In this document: positions 18,305 through 27,835 of the stretch, piece by piece
Numbering within the stretch: the first letter of the stretch is position 1
How the letters are laid out: the number at the start of each line of letters is the position of its first letter
Origin: Sutcliffiella horikoshii
Lineage (GTDB): Bacteria; Bacillota; Bacilli; Bacillales; Bacillaceae_I
Direction of reading: 5' to 3'
Assembly (NCBI RefSeq): GCF_021991925.1
Contig: NZ_RXZI01000002.1
Location: forward strand, 186,001 to 250,000
DNA length: 64,000 nucleotides
Position numbers and translations under genes: made by a program
The notes under the pieces: model-generated
Database searches by the model: none
What the model was told of the DNA's origin: nothing
The model's input: the letters and a program-made list of their open reading frames with translations, nothing else

Positions 18305-18841
18305 CTATCTTGGTTGGAATTGGCTGAGGCCTTGGGTACCGCCGTTGAATGGGTATTCGTAGTCGAGTTCTTCGTCGAATGTGATGTAGTCAAGGTAGAC
18401 CATGAGAAGCAGGTAGCGTTTGCCTGTTTGCGGATCGCTCAGGATGATGTGATCCCGCCCTGCGGCCTCAATGATTCCCTTGAATATTTTGGCATTCCAC
18501 TCTCGGTTGTTCTCAAATGTCATGTATACGGTTGCCAGCTTGCCTCGATTTAAACGGAGTATGTTTTCAATATAGGATTGCTCCAGTGGAAGCATGCCCG
18601 GCACATCGGGACCAGTTAACTGACCTGTAGTTTGAAACTGAGTCGGATACGAAGGTATGCCTGTTTGCTGACCTGCAACTTGTTGCTGTTGAGGTTGTTG
18701 TTGCACCTGTTGCATCGGATAACCGCCACCACCACCGCCATACCACTGCTGTCCATAGTTTCTGTAATAGGATGAGTAAGGATCTGCTCCGTACCCCGCA
18801 GAAAATGGGGCACCTGCTGCCTGTGAAAACTGATGATTCAT
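18305..18841 (-). CDS. gerQ: Spore coat/germination protein GerQ
   Basis: 178 residues. The N-terminal half is low-complexity (Gly run, Gln-rich PQQQQ and Tyr-rich YSSYYRNYGQQWYGG), and the conserved C-terminal half contains LPLEQSYIENILRLNRGKLA and GIIEAAGRDHIILSDP. GerQ (YwdL) is a coat protein cross-linked by transglutaminase and needed for proper CwlJ localisation and germination in B. subtilis. GAGGAGGGAATG precedes the ATG. The length is nearly that of B. subtilis GerQ (181). Confidence 0.93.
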   Translation of the reverse strand: MNHQFSQAAGAPFSAGYGADPYSSYYRNYGQQWYGGGGGGYPMQQVQQQPQQQQVAGQQTGIPSYPTQFQTTGQLTGPDVPGMLPLEQSYIENILRLNRGKLATVYMTFENNREWNAKIFKGIIEAAGRDHIILSDPQTGKRYLLLMVYLDYITFDEELDYEYPFNGGTQGLSQFQPR

Positions 18842-19050
18842 CTGTCATTCCCTCCTCAAAAACTTTTATCTGCTTCCTTGTGAGAAATAACCCCCATTTC
18901 CAAACCTCAAAATCCCTATTGATTCGGTCGGGAAGGGTGCTAAGATTCAAATAATTAATTCACACTACTTGATTGTATGAAAATTGAAGAAGGAATATGA
19001 CAGGGGTGTATGGGAGTAAGACCTGCTTTTAAACGTCAAAAGCCTATTAC

Positions 19051-19099
19051 AAAAAAACGCCAAGCCACCAAACTGGAAATCCAGTTGGTTGACTTGACG
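19051..19099 (-). terminator. Terminator after hemQ
   Basis: Read on the minus strand: a 19-bp stem CGTCAAGTCAACCAACTGG with its complement (a few mismatches), 4-nt loop, then seven T. Confidence 0.85.
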
Positions 19100-19123
19100 T
19101 CAACTCACACTCAATATTTTATT

Positions 19124-19867
19124 TTAAACATGCAAGAAGGAGTAAACGCGATCCTCTTCTAACAGATTCCCTACATAGAACGCACCGAATTCACCAAAAC
19201 GTGCACTCACTTCATCAAAGCGCATTTCATACACAAGTTTTTTAAACTGAAGTGCTTCGTCAGCAAATAATGTAACGCCCCACTCGTAATCGTCGAAACC
19301 GACAGAACCAGTGATGACCTGCTTCACTTTTCCTGCATACTGGCGGCCGATCATACCGTGGCTGCGCATCATGCGACGACGATCTTCCATCGGTAGCATG
19401 TACCAGTTATCTTCCCCGTTACGGCGCTTGTCCATCGGATAGAAGCAGACATGCTTCGCTTTTGGCAATTCCGGGTATAGTCTAGCAAGGATTTGCGGGT
19501 TTTGATAAGGATCCTCGCCTTCTGGTAAATAGTTGCTTAGCTCTACAATCGACACATACGAGTGTACGGGAATTGTGTATTGAGCCAAAGTGGTTTTATT
19601 AAATTCGTTTTCGATCTCATTCAATTCCTCAAGCGTCGGACGAAGGAGCATCATCATGAAGTCCGCTTTTTGACCCACTATGGAGTACAATGCGTGGCTT
19701 CCGTTCTTTTCTAACTGGACTGTGTTCCATTTCTCCACAAGGCCAAGGAATTCATTGATAGCCGTTTGGCGTTCTTCACTAGAAAGCGTCTTCCAAAGGG
19801 CCCAATCTACTGTACGAAAATCATGGAGGCAATACCAGCCATCCAATGTTTGAGCTGCTTCACTCAT
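19124..19867 (-). CDS. hemQ: Coproheme decarboxylase HemQ
   Basis: 247 residues of the chlorite-dismutase-like family. The catalytic Tyr143 (FYPMDKRR) and axial ligand His170 ([10 protein letters not shown]) are present, along with [15 protein letters not shown] at the N-terminus and [14 protein letters not shown]. HemQ makes heme b from coproheme in the Gram-positive coproporphyrin-dependent pathway. AAGGAG is well placed for ATG 19867; an in-frame GTG three codons upstream touches the ribosome binding site. Divergent from pta. Confidence 0.95.
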   Translation of the reverse strand: MSEAAQTLDGWYCLHDFRTVDWALWKTLSSEERQTAINEFLGLVEKWNTVQLEKNGSHALYSIVGQKADFMMMLLRPTLEELNEIENEFNKTTLAQYTIPVHSYVSIVELSNYLPEGEDPYQNPQILARLYPELPKAKHVCFYPMDKRRNGEDNWYMLPMEDRRRMMRSHGMIGRQYAGKVKQVITGSVGFDDYEWGVTLFADEALQFKKLVYEMRFDEVSARFGEFGAFYVGNLLEEDRVYSFLHV

Positions 19868-20046
19868 TACAATCACTCCTTAAAAAGATTGTCTATGTAT
19901 CCTTCCTTACTATATCACAGTTTTGCCATGACTTCCTGTAAGTAAAACTCCGAAATTGTGAAAGCTTCATGAATAGGAAAGGTCAGCACAGATAAAATAG
20001 TAGGGCGTAGTAGAAGCAGTTTTATTAGAAAATAAAGACTTTTTTC

Positions 20047-20060
20047 TGTAAGCGATAACA
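20047..20060 (+). promoter_or_regulatory. cre site upstream of pta
   Basis: TGTAAGCGATAACA is a full match to the CcpA consensus. Its centre lies about 55 bp upstream of the predicted start point, the position from which CcpA activates pta in B. subtilis. Confidence 0.75.
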
Positions 20061-20074
20061 TTAGATGGTATCGG

Positions 20075-20102
20075 TTGCTTTTCCAATTTGAAGGAGTATC
20101 CT
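20075..20102 (+). promoter_or_regulatory. Probable sigma-A promoter of pta
   Basis: TTGCTT at 20075-20080, 16-bp spacer, TATCCT at 20097-20102; start point expected near 20109. Confidence 0.55.
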
Positions 20103-20145
20103 AAACTGTAGAAGCGAAAATAAAGCGGATTAAGGAGTGACCTTT

Positions 20146-21120
20146 GTGAGCGATTTATTTCAAACATTAAAAGACAAAGTAGCAGGAAAAGATATTAAGA
20201 TTGTATTCCCGGAAGGTAATGATGAGCGTGTATTAACGGCAGTTGCGCGTTTGGCTGCGGAAAACATGGTTCAACCGATCGTAGTTGGAGACTTGGAGGA
20301 GATCAACGGCCTTGCTTCCGAGCTGAAATTAACGTTGGATGGCGTAGAAATTTATGACCCAAAAACATATGAAAACATGGACGAGCTTGTAGCTTCTTTC
20401 GTGGAGCGTCGTAAAGGAAAGGCGACAGAAGAGGATGCACGCAAGATCTTATTGAACCCTAACTACTTTGGCACGATGCTTGTACACGTTAACCGTGCGC
20501 AAGGACTTGTAAGTGGAGCGGCACATTCCACAGCTGACACTGTGCGTCCGGCCCTACAAATCATCAAAACAAAAGAAGGCGTACGCAAGACTTCCGGTGT
20601 CTTCATCATGGTTCGTAACGACGAGAAGTATGTTTTCGCAGACTGTGCGATCAACATTTCGCCTGATAGCAACGACCTTGCGGAAATCGCAGTGGAAAGT
20701 GCTGCTACAGCAAAAATGTTCGGGATCGAGCCGAAAGTAGCGATGCTAAGCTTCTCTACAAAAGGATCTGCGAAATCTCCTGAAACGGAGCGTGTGGTAG
20801 AAGCGGCGCGCATCGCTTCAGAACGAGCGCCAGAACTAGTAGTGGACGGGGAATTCCAATTTGACGCAGCATTCGTCCCATCTGTAGCGGAAAAGAAAGC
20901 ACCAGGCTCTAAAATCCAAGGGGACGCAAACGTATTTGTCTTCCCAAGCTTAGAAGCAGGAAACATCGGCTACAAAATCGCCCAACGACTAGGAAACTTC
21001 GAAGCAGTAGGACCGATCCTTCAAGGACTCAACAAACCAGTAAACGACCTATCGCGCGGCTGCAGCGTAGAAGACGTCTACAAACTGGCACTCATCACAG
21101 CAGGACAAGCGGTAAACTAA
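20146..21120 (+). CDS. pta: Phosphate acetyltransferase
   Basis: 324 residues, one longer than B. subtilis Pta. Family blocks are intact: KIVFPEGNDERVL, GLVSGAAHSTADTVRPALQI, FADCAINISPDSNDLAEIA, SFSTKGSAKSPETERV, FVPSVAEKKAPGS and VFVFPSLEAGNIGYKIAQRL. It converts acetyl-CoA to acetyl phosphate in overflow metabolism. The start is GTG 20146, with AAGGAG eight bases upstream. An upstream cre and promoter indicate CcpA activation. Terminator at 21178. Confidence 0.96.
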   Translation: MSDLFQTLKDKVAGKDIKIVFPEGNDERVLTAVARLAAENMVQPIVVGDLEEINGLASELKLTLDGVEIYDPKTYENMDELVASFVERRKGKATEEDARKILLNPNYFGTMLVHVNRAQGLVSGAAHSTADTVRPALQIIKTKEGVRKTSGVFIMVRNDEKYVFADCAINISPDSNDLAEIAVESAATAKMFGIEPKVAMLSFSTKGSAKSPETERVVEAARIASERAPELVVDGEFQFDAAFVPSVAEKKAPGSKIQGDANVFVFPSLEAGNIGYKIAQRLGNFEAVGPILQGLNKPVNDLSRGCSVEDVYKLALITAGQAVN

Positions 21121-21177
21121 CACCTGTTCCACTCACGATAAAAACAAGACGAACCAAATAAACTATATTCCACATAA

Positions 21178-21217
21178 AAAAGAGGTATGTGCCAACCAAA
21201 GCACATACCTCTTTTAA
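21178..21217 (+). terminator. Terminator after pta
   Basis: Stem AAGAGGTATGTGC / GCACATACCTCTT with flanking A and T runs. Confidence 0.9.
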
Positions 21218-21241
21218 GTATTCGACGTTGAAGGGGAAATT

Positions 21242-21266
21242 CCTTTGGGGGTCTGACCCCCAAAGG
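21242..21266. repeat. REP palindrome
   Basis: Perfect palindromic arms CCTTTGGGGG / CCCCCAAAGG around TCTGA, with the preceding TTCGACGTTGAAGG also shared with the copy at 50.9 kb. Confidence 0.75.
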
Positions 21267-21345
21267 CTACTTTCTTTCTCCAAAAGCATGTATTATAATG
21301 CTAAAGGAATCATAAGTACGGAAGTAAAGAGGAGCAATAAGGATT

Positions 21346-22215
21346 ATGGCAGAACCAATGGAACCAACTTACGAGCAGCTGGCGCTGCAGCTGTTGAAGC
21401 AGCCGAGCTGGCGAATTATCGATCAATCATCTTTGGGGGCAAACTTTCACGCATTGCAATCTTTTGCGATGGATGACACGCTATGCACCGCTGTTGGCAA
21501 AGGCGACAGTGAAGCAACATGCAGGACGTGGGTGCACCATAACACGGTTGTATTGGGTATTCAAGACACCCGTCTTCCCCATCTACAAGCAGGGATTGAC
21601 TATTTAAACAGTCAAGGCTATGAAGTGATTGTCAGAAACTCAGGTGGACTGGCCGTCGTCTTGGATGAGGGCGTCCTGAACATTACCCTTGTTTTTCCGG
21701 AAGGGGAGAAGTCGATTGACATCAACCGGGGCTACGATGCGATGTGGGAGCTTACAAAGCATATGTTCAGAGATTTACCGCATAACATGGAAGCGAAGGA
21801 AATTGTCGGTTCCTATTGTCCTGGCAGCTATGACCTTAGTATAGAAGATAAAAAGTTTGCAGGTATTTCTCAACGCCGGATCCGCGGAGGGGTGGCGGTG
21901 CAAATTTATCTGTGCATCGACGGCAGTGGATCCAAACGTGCCGAAATGATCGGCGAATTCTATAGACGGTCCCTTAAAGGAGAACAAACCAAGTTTGCAT
22001 TTCCGACCATTGTGCCAAACGTGATGGCTTCCCTGACAGAACTGACTGGCCAGAACCTGACTGTGCCAGACGTGATGTTGCGTCTCCTAACCTCATTAAA
22101 GGAAATAAGCGGTTCCATCTTCTCCAACACCCTGCAAGGACAGGAAATGAACCTGTACGAGCAATACTACGAGAGAATCGTGGAGCGGAACGAAAAAGTA
22201 CTAGGAAAAAAATAA
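21346..22215 (+). CDS. lipL: Octanoyl-[GcvH]:protein N-octanoyltransferase LipL
   Basis: 289 residues of the lipoate transferase (LplA/LipM/LipL) family. [16 protein letters not shown] around residue 98 matches the substrate-binding loop, Cys158 in [11 protein letters not shown] is the likely acyl-thioester nucleophile and [14 protein letters not shown] supplies the conserved Lys170. LipL transfers octanoyl or lipoyl groups from GcvH to the E2 subunits of 2-oxoacid dehydrogenases. AGGAGCAATAAGG is upstream. The position pta-lipL-rsfA equals the B. subtilis pta-ywfL-rsfA order. Confidence 0.93.
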   Translation: MAEPMEPTYEQLALQLLKQPSWRIIDQSSLGANFHALQSFAMDDTLCTAVGKGDSEATCRTWVHHNTVVLGIQDTRLPHLQAGIDYLNSQGYEVIVRNSGGLAVVLDEGVLNITLVFPEGEKSIDINRGYDAMWELTKHMFRDLPHNMEAKEIVGSYCPGSYDLSIEDKKFAGISQRRIRGGVAVQIYLCIDGSGSKRAEMIGEFYRRSLKGEQTKFAFPTIVPNVMASLTELTGQNLTVPDVMLRLLTSLKEISGSIFSNTLQGQEMNLYEQYYERIVERNEKVLGKK

Positions 22216-22270
22216 AGGTGCCTGACCCCACTTTAACGCGTTAACGTAAGTGGGGTCAGACCCCTTTTTC
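22214..22270. repeat. Compound REP hairpin between lipL and rsfA
   Basis: GGTGCCTGACCCCACTT and AAGTGGGGTCAGACCCC flank TAACGCGTTAACG, forming a long hairpin that ends in T's in the plus direction. It starts at the lipL stop and probably terminates both convergent genes. Confidence 0.8.
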
Positions 22271-22279
22271 TTTTTATCT

Positions 22280-23062
22280 CTATTCCGCCAGTTTCTCCAG
22301 ATTACCATTACGGTCCATCATGAATTTGGATGGCACGTGTTCTTCGTCGTCGAATAGGACGAGTTTGCGGGCGCGGTTCATGATTTTCATGAGTGTTTCG
22401 TAGTCTTCTTGGACGGTGACTTGTTCGTCTTGTAGCTTTTGAACGCGTTTTTCCAGGTCACTGTTCGCACGCGCAAGTTCTGCATTTTCTTTTACTAATC
22501 TCTCATTTTCCTGTTGTAGTGCACTAGTATGAACGTTTGAGTGTTTCATGGATTGTAAGAAACTTATCACTTGATCCATGGAAAGGGATGAGGTATTTCC
22601 ACCGCCATAGCCTAGGAAGGAAGGTTGTGACTTCATCTCGGCCGCTCTTCTTTCCACCCTCGTTTGTGGGGCGGTCACAGGTTGCTGGGACGGCTGTTGT
22701 GCATAGGATTCAAAACCTTCAAATGCATCCGCCGATGGCTTTTCCTCCAGCTGTTCCAACACAAATGGCAGTTCCTCATTCACCACCGTCTCAGGTGGAG
22801 TGTACAATAGCTTTTTCGTAGGCTGCCCGAGGGCGCGCTGGCGTTGTTTTCGTTGCTTTTTCGCAAGCTGTAGCGCCTTTTCATAATCATGGCGTACGAC
22901 TGCGTTCCAGCGGAATCCACATGCAGCGGACGTACGGTTCAGCTTGTCGCCGACCTCCTCAAAGGCATTCAGCTGTGTGCTTCCTTCACGGACATGGCGC
23001 AGGACGGTTTCTGCCAACAACAAATCATTTTCTTCGGACCAAGCATCTTGACGATCTTTCAT
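22280..23062 (-). CDS. rsfA: Prespore-specific regulator RsfA
   Basis: 260 residues. The N-terminus is a Myb/SANT-like DNA-binding domain ([18 protein letters not shown], then [16 protein letters not shown]). A low-complexity linker follows, and the C-terminal part is a coiled coil ([20 protein letters not shown] and on). RsfA is a sigma-F-expressed regulator that tunes prespore gene expression in B. subtilis (258 residues). AAGGGAGTTGG lies ahead of the ATG. A sigma-F promoter would be expected upstream, but I could not assign one with confidence. Confidence 0.9.
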   Translation of the reverse strand: MKDRQDAWSEENDLLLAETVLRHVREGSTQLNAFEEVGDKLNRTSAACGFRWNAVVRHDYEKALQLAKKQRKQRQRALGQPTKKLLYTPPETVVNEELPFVLEQLEEKPSADAFEGFESYAQQPSQQPVTAPQTRVERRAAEMKSQPSFLGYGGGNTSSLSMDQVISFLQSMKHSNVHTSALQQENERLVKENAELARANSDLEKRVQKLQDEQVTVQEDYETLMKIMNRARKLVLFDDEEHVPSKFMMDRNGNLEKLAE

Positions 23063-23295
23063 ATATAATCCAACTCCCTTATCTAATCATCGTTCTGTCT
23101 ATATTTTTGACGGAGAAAAAAATATTTATACATATTCATAGAAAAAATTACTAGATTGTTATCTGTCAGCATTTCGCCAAAAATCTCATAGAAACGAACT
23201 TGCATTGTCCATGGATTCCCTGTAAAATACCTTTTAGCTAACGAACGATAAAGTGATTTCCATCACTTTTTGAATAGAAAGGGCTGTGTAGAACC

Positions 23296-23520
23296 ATGGC
23301 AAATGAGTTTCGCATTTGTGATGACTGCGACGCAACCAACGTGAAAACCCTCATTCCTAAACTGAAAAAAGTGGATGACGGGGCATGTGTGGAAGTGGGC
23401 TGTCAATCCTATTGCGGGCCGGGAAGAAAAAAGTCGTTTGCATTCGTGAACAACCGTCCGGTATCCGCGCCAACGGAAGATGAACTGATCGAGAAAATTA
23501 TGAAGAAACTAAAGAAATAA
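23296..23520 (+). CDS. DUF1450 family small protein
   Basis: 74 residues with four Cys in ICDDCD and [19 protein letters not shown], and a C-terminal helix [18 protein letters not shown]1450 (YuzB-like) proteins have a thioredoxin-like small fold and perhaps bind metal; function unknown. AGAAAGGG precedes the start. Monocistronic, with its own terminator. Confidence 0.8.
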   Translation: MANEFRICDDCDATNVKTLIPKLKKVDDGACVEVGCQSYCGPGRKKSFAFVNNRPVSAPTEDELIEKIMKKLKK

Positions 23521-23557
23521 AAAATCGCCTCTGTATTCCTGCATAGGTGATTTTTTA
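23519..23557 (+). terminator. Terminator after the DUF1450 gene
   Basis: Stem AAAAATCGCCT / AGGTGATTTTT overlapping the stop codon, with a T run. Confidence 0.8.
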
Positions 23558-23645
23558 TTCGCCATTTCTGCAAAAAGTAAGACTAATTGCTGAAAGAGTA
23601 GGGTAAACCTTAAGAGATTGTAATGTTGCTAAGAAAAAAGTTTCC

Positions 23646-23732
23646 CTTGTTAGTCGAAATGCAGGAAGTTCTACTTCGGCGGAGGTAACCCTCCAGTACA
23701 AGCCGCGAACACACGGAACGAAGACTAACAGG
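23646..23732. repeat. Short snap-back repeat, deleted form (copy K)
   Basis: 87 bp bounded by CTTGTTAGTC and GACTAACAGG. It keeps the outer parts and GCGAACACACGGAACG of the 130-bp family but lacks the middle. It sits in the 310-bp gap before ywfO; the AT-rich remainder holds only the probable ywfO promoter. Confidence 0.6.
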
Positions 23733-23831
23733 TGTTAACCCTAACCCCATACAATCCATCCTTTTCTTGTAAAATATTTACGATATAATAGAGTTAGATA
23801 ATATTATGCCGAAAATAAAGAGGTCAATGAG

Positions 23832-25130
23832 ATGAGTTATGCAACGGAAAAACTGAGTGAAGAAAAGGTATTTAAAGATCCCGTGCACCGCTATATTCAT
23901 GTTCGGGACAGGGTCGTTTGGGATTTGATCGGAACAAGGGAATTTCAGCGTTTGCGCCGAATCCGCCAACTTGGCACCACCTATTTGACGTTCCACGGAG
24001 CGGAGCATAGCCGACTTAACCATTCACTGGGAGTATACGAGATTGTCCGCCGCATCATTGATGACGGGTTTGAGGGAAGACAGGACTGGAATCCAGATGA
24101 CCGCTTGTTATGCCTGTGTGCCGCACTGCTGCACGACCTGGGACATGGTCCGTTTTCACATTCCTTTGAAAAGGTGTTCCACTTAGATCATGAAGATTTT
24201 ACCCAGGCCATCATCCTCGGGGATACGGAAGTAAACGCCGTCCTAAAAAAAGTCCATAAGGATTTTCCGAAAGACGTGGCTGAAGTCATCGCAAAAACAT
24301 ATAAAAATAAATTGGTAGTCAGCATGATTTCCAGTCAAATTGATGCAGACAGGATGGATTATCTGCAGCGTGATGCTTATTTTACAGGTGTCAGCTACGG
24401 GCATTTCGATATGGAGCGTATCCTTCGTGTCATGCGCCCTCAGGAAGACCAGGTTGTCATCAAATCTAGCGGGATGCATGCGGTTGAAGACTATATCATG
24501 AGTCGCTATCAAATGTATTGGCAGGTTTACTTTCACCCCGTCACACGGAGTGCGGAAGTGATATTGACCAAGATCCTGCATCGTGCCAAACAACTACACC
24601 AAGATAACTACACATTCAAATTTCATCCTGTTCACTTTTACTCCCTTTTTGAGGAAGAAATTTCAGTTGAGGACTACATAAAGCTTGATGAAGCAGTGAT
24701 TATGTATTATTTCCAATCCTGGCAGGAAGAAGAAGATTCGATATTAAGTGACTTATGTCGACGATTTATGAACAGGAATTTGTTTAAATACGTCGAATTT
24801 AATCCTAATAAGCAAATGATGGACTTGATGGAACTGACAAGTCTCTTTAAAAAAGCGGGCATCGACCCTGCATACTATCTAGTGGTGGACTCCTCCTCCG
24901 ACTTGCCGTACGACTTTTATCGTCCGGGAGAAGAAGAGGAGCGCCTTCCGATTCACCTGCTTATGCCAAACGGGGATGTGCGTGAGCTATCAAGGGAATC
25001 TGAGATCGTGGATGCCATATCCGGCAAAAGAAGAACCGATCACAAGCTTTATTTTCCACAAGACATGCTAGAAGATCTATCGTCTAAAAAGACGGCAAAG
25101 AAAAAAATCAGAGAGATACTAGGAATATAG
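23832..25130 (+). CDS. ywfO: HD-domain phosphohydrolase YwfO
   Basis: 432 residues (B. subtilis YwfO 433). The HD metal site is complete: HSRLNHSLGVYE supplies the first His, His101-Asp102 in LLHDLGHGPFSHSFE the core pair, and SSQIDADRMDYLQRDAYFTG the last Asp. The arrangement resembles dNTP triphosphohydrolases/SAMHD1; YwfO-type proteins have been linked to (p)ppGpp or dNTP hydrolysis, but the substrate here is not determinable. AAAGAGG lies before ATG 23832. ywgA follows 30 bp later and is likely in the same operon. Confidence 0.93.
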   Translation: MSYATEKLSEEKVFKDPVHRYIHVRDRVVWDLIGTREFQRLRRIRQLGTTYLTFHGAEHSRLNHSLGVYEIVRRIIDDGFEGRQDWNPDDRLLCLCAALLHDLGHGPFSHSFEKVFHLDHEDFTQAIILGDTEVNAVLKKVHKDFPKDVAEVIAKTYKNKLVVSMISSQIDADRMDYLQRDAYFTGVSYGHFDMERILRVMRPQEDQVVIKSSGMHAVEDYIMSRYQMYWQVYFHPVTRSAEVILTKILHRAKQLHQDNYTFKFHPVHFYSLFEEEISVEDYIKLDEAVIMYYFQSWQEEEDSILSDLCRRFMNRNLFKYVEFNPNKQMMDLMELTSLFKKAGIDPAYYLVVDSSSDLPYDFYRPGEEEERLPIHLLMPNGDVRELSRESEIVDAISGKRRTDHKLYFPQDMLEDLSSKKTAKKKIREILGI

Positions 25131-25160
25131 GCAACGGATAAGGTTAGGAGATGAAAGGGT

Positions 25161-25667
25161 TTGTTGACAGATCACGCAAAATTAATGAAGGTGTTTGCAT
25201 CGGCAGGAGAAGTCATCGGAAGAAAAAAGCTACAGAAAATGGTGTATATCGCGAAAAAGCTGAACTACCCATTCTATGAAAAATACAATTTCCATTTCTA
25301 CGGACCATATTCAGAAGAAGTGACGTTAAGAGTAGAAGAACTCTGCAATCTAGGCTTCCTAAGCGAGCTCAAAGAGAACAAGGGTGGTTACTCCCAATAT
25401 CGCTACTCCCTGACCGAAAATGGGGAGGAGTTCTTGACACATTATGACCTGGAAATGCCACAACTGAACGAATGCATGAGGCAGATGAACGAACAGAGCT
25501 CCCGCTTTTTAGAGCTTGTCTCCACCGTGCTGTTCTTTGAGAACCTGCCGCGGGAAGAGGTTAAGGAGAAAGTCTTCACCTTGAAAAGCAAGCAGCGCTA
25601 CACAGAGGAAGAAGTGGACGAGGCATACGAGTACATCGAGAGCCTGCGCGCATGCATCACCCAATAG
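25161..25667 (+). CDS. ywgA: YwgA family protein
   Basis: 168 residues, close to B. subtilis YwgA: GEVIGRKKLQKMVYIAKKL, YGPYSEEVTLRVEELCNLGF and ELVSTVLFFENLPREEVKEK. The N-terminal half resembles a winged-helix fold; function unknown. The start is a TTG, either 25161 or 25164, with AGGAG and AAAGGG upstream. Just downstream of ywfO, as in B. subtilis. Confidence 0.85.
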   Translation: MLTDHAKLMKVFASAGEVIGRKKLQKMVYIAKKLNYPFYEKYNFHFYGPYSEEVTLRVEELCNLGFLSELKENKGGYSQYRYSLTENGEEFLTHYDLEMPQLNECMRQMNEQSSRFLELVSTVLFFENLPREEVKEKVFTLKSKQRYTEEEVDEAYEYIESLRACITQ

Positions 25668-25674
25668 CATTTGT

Positions 25675-25706
25675 AAAAGCCCAAGGGGATGCCTTTTGGG
25701 CTTTTT
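25675..25706 (+). terminator. Terminator after ywgA
   Basis: 10-bp stem AAAAGCCCAA / TTGGGCTTTT with T tail. Confidence 0.85.
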
Positions 25707-25740
25707 GATTTGCGGATGACATTGGTCAAATTGTACCATT

Positions 25741-25845
25741 GTTACAATAACTGCTGAAAAAGTCACAATCCGCTTCAGAAATGTCACAATCCCCTTTAAA
25801 AAAGTTAAAATAACCGTTCAAAAAGTCACAATAACGTAAATCTCA
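25741..25845. repeat. 21-bp period array, GTCACAAT type
   Basis: GTTACAATAAC, GTCACAATCCG, GTCACAATCCC, GTTAAAATAAC and GTCACAATAAC start at 25741, 25762, 25783, 25804 and 25825, exactly 21 bp apart, with A-rich variable segments between. Lies between the ywgA terminator and the DUF2254 gene. Confidence 0.85.
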
Positions 25846-25964
25846 CACACCAGGCACCTAAATTCCTCATGACTGGACCTGCCTACCGCATTAAAAAGCT
25901 TAACCTCACCACAAAAAGGGAATGCTACCTACAAAAAGCTTACAAAAAGAGGAGCAACAATCAT

Positions 25965-27245
25965 ATGGAGAAATGGACCCTTAGAGCACGGAAGGAAATT
26001 TGGTTTGTTCCAAGCCTGTACGCACTGGCAAGCATCATCCTTACCGCCATTATCATATCCATCGATACCGTTTTTGCCGATTCCGTACAAAACTACCTTC
26101 CGAAAGTGTTTTTCACCAATGTCGACCTGAGCACGACCATCCTAAGCTCGATTGCAACAGCCATCCTTACGATGACGACCATCTCTTTTTCCACCATCAT
26201 GGTGGTGCTGACCACCTATTCGAGTCAGTTCTCCCCGAGGACCCTGCAGGATTTCATGACAGAAAAGACCACGCTGCGCGTACTTGGTGTATTTGTCGGT
26301 TCTTTTATCTACACGGTTTCATCCTTGCTATTCATGAAAGATTGGCTCGATGATCAGCGTGTGCTGGCATCTGGTGTCGGGGTGATCCTCGCCGTCATCT
26401 GTGTCGGGTATTTCGTTTTCTTCATTCACCATGTGGCAAGGTCCATACAGGTCAGCAAACTGATCGAGCGGCTCATGAAAGAAGGGCTGATTTCACTAAA
26501 AAAGAAAAAGCTCCTTTATAAAGCCGAAAAAATAACATTTGAAACATTGCAAGCACCAACAGACTACACGGAAACGAAAGAACTCCAGCCAAAAGCGACC
26601 GGGTATATCCAGGTCATCGATATGGAAGGACTGACCAAAGAGGCGAAAGAGCACGGATTTCACCTCGTATTGAAAAAACGAATCGGTGATTTTGTGACCG
26701 AACGCAGCACGATTGCCACGGTTTATTTTACAAAAAAGCCTTCCAAGGAACTCGATGTGACCGCCTATATAGAAGTAGGGGAGGAGCGGACGCCGTTGCA
26801 GGATGCAGAATTTGCACTTCAAAAGCTTGCGGAAGTCGCGTTGCGTGCGATATCTCCTGGGATCAATGACCCAAACACCGCCAACAACTGCATCCGCTAT
26901 ATGAGCAGGCTATTGATAGAGTTCGGCGAAGTGGATGCAGAGGCCATTTCCTACCTGGATGAAAACAAAGATCAGCGCGTCACGATCCCACAACGCACCT
27001 TCCAAGAGATCCTTTACACCGCCTTCTACCAGATTCGCATCTATGGAGAAAGGGATATCTCTGTGGTGCTGACGATACTGGAATGCCTGATCCTGACCGC
27101 GGAGGGAAGTGAAAAGGCAATCCGAAACAACATAAAGGAAATGTATGAGTTTCTAGTGGGGAGCATCAAAGAGGACTACTTCGAGCCGCTTGATGTAAAA
27201 AAGATCGAGGAGAAGAAGGCGGTATTAGAAGGGTTGTTAAAATAA
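25965..27245 (+). CDS. DUF2254 membrane protein
   Basis: 426 residues from ATG 25965 (AAGAGGAG upstream). Four membrane helices fill the first ~170 residues (one at 16-36, another ILSSIATAILTMTTISFSTI, then around 105-120 and 135-155), followed by a long cytoplasmic domain with VALRAISPGINDPNTANNCI, the DUF2254 core motif. Function unknown. It is not part of the standard B. subtilis order at this place. A longer frame from 25869 lacks support. A repeat follows the stop. Confidence 0.8.
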   Translation: MEKWTLRARKEIWFVPSLYALASIILTAIIISIDTVFADSVQNYLPKVFFTNVDLSTTILSSIATAILTMTTISFSTIMVVLTTYSSQFSPRTLQDFMTEKTTLRVLGVFVGSFIYTVSSLLFMKDWLDDQRVLASGVGVILAVICVGYFVFFIHHVARSIQVSKLIERLMKEGLISLKKKKLLYKAEKITFETLQAPTDYTETKELQPKATGYIQVIDMEGLTKEAKEHGFHLVLKKRIGDFVTERSTIATVYFTKKPSKELDVTAYIEVGEERTPLQDAEFALQKLAEVALRAISPGINDPNTANNCIRYMSRLLIEFGEVDAEAISYLDENKDQRVTIPQRTFQEILYTAFYQIRIYGERDISVVLTILECLILTAEGSEKAIRNNIKEMYEFLVGSIKEDYFEPLDVKKIEEKKAVLEGLLK

Positions 27246-27248
27246 ATT

Positions 27249-27450
27249 GGCTGTTTTCTAAAAGATTGTTTTTATTGGCTATAAAGTTTGACCGTTCCTT
27301 TTCGCTGCAGTCACTCGCTTTCCGCGGGGCGGTGCTTGAGTTTCCTCACAACGCTCCAGGAGTCTCAAGCTACCGCTACCTCCCGCAGGAGTCGAGTGAC
27401 TTTCGCTCCAAACCACTCGTTTGTCGAATTTTTCTACAAGCATCAAACTT
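27249..27450. repeat. Composite repeat: R-family half end plus inverted snap-back core (copy C)
   Basis: Begins TTGGCTGTTTTCTAAAAG, like the left end of the GGCTCTTTTCTCA family, then carries a 130-bp-family core in reverse orientation (CGCTTTCCGCGGGGCGGTGC, GTCTCAAGCTACCGCTACC, GCAGGAGTC). Flanking AAAGTTTGA and TCAAACTTT are inverted repeats. Confidence 0.6.
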
Positions 27451-27466
27451 TGCGATAACAGCGCAA

Positions 27467-27499
27467 TAAAAGGGATCCGAACCCAGGTCCGAATCCCTC
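27467..27499 (-). terminator. Terminator after ywhB
   Basis: On the minus strand, GGGATTCGGAC / GTTCGGATCCC (imperfect stem) followed by four T. Confidence 0.65.
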
Positions 27500-27513
27500 T
27501 AAAGTCAAATACA

Positions 27514-27699
27514 TTATTGGTCGCTCAAACGCTTCCCGCCGACAGCATAATGGCCTTTTGTCATCTCTTCGATAAACACCACAATCTTTTCTTCCGGGGC
27601 ACCGGTTGTCTCGCTGACAGCCGTGGTCACCTTCTCTACCAATGCCTTTTTCTGTTCATCGCTGCGTCCTTCTAGCATTTTCACTGTTACGTATGGCAT
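27514..27699 (-). CDS. ywhB: 4-oxalocrotonate tautomerase family protein YwhB
   Basis: 61 residues, close to the 62-residue B. subtilis YwhB. After Met removal, Pro1 (MPYVTVKMLEGR) is the catalytic base of the tautomerase superfamily; KIVVFIEEMTKGHYAVGG closes the domain. The physiological substrate is unknown. AAAGGAG upstream supports ATG 27699; the frame extends three codons to a GTG. Divergent from ywhD. Confidence 0.93.
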   Translation of the reverse strand: MPYVTVKMLEGRSDEQKKALVEKVTTAVSETTGAPEEKIVVFIEEMTKGHYAVGGKRLSDQ

Positions 27700-27835
27700 C
27701 ACATGCACGCTCCTTTAAGCTTCTATTGTTTTTCCATCTCTCATAAATTATTGTATAATGAAAAGAAAAGCGCAAGTGGCAGGAACGCATCAGCCACTCT
27801 AGCGCAGTTACATAAAAGGTAAGGGGGCAAGAAAG

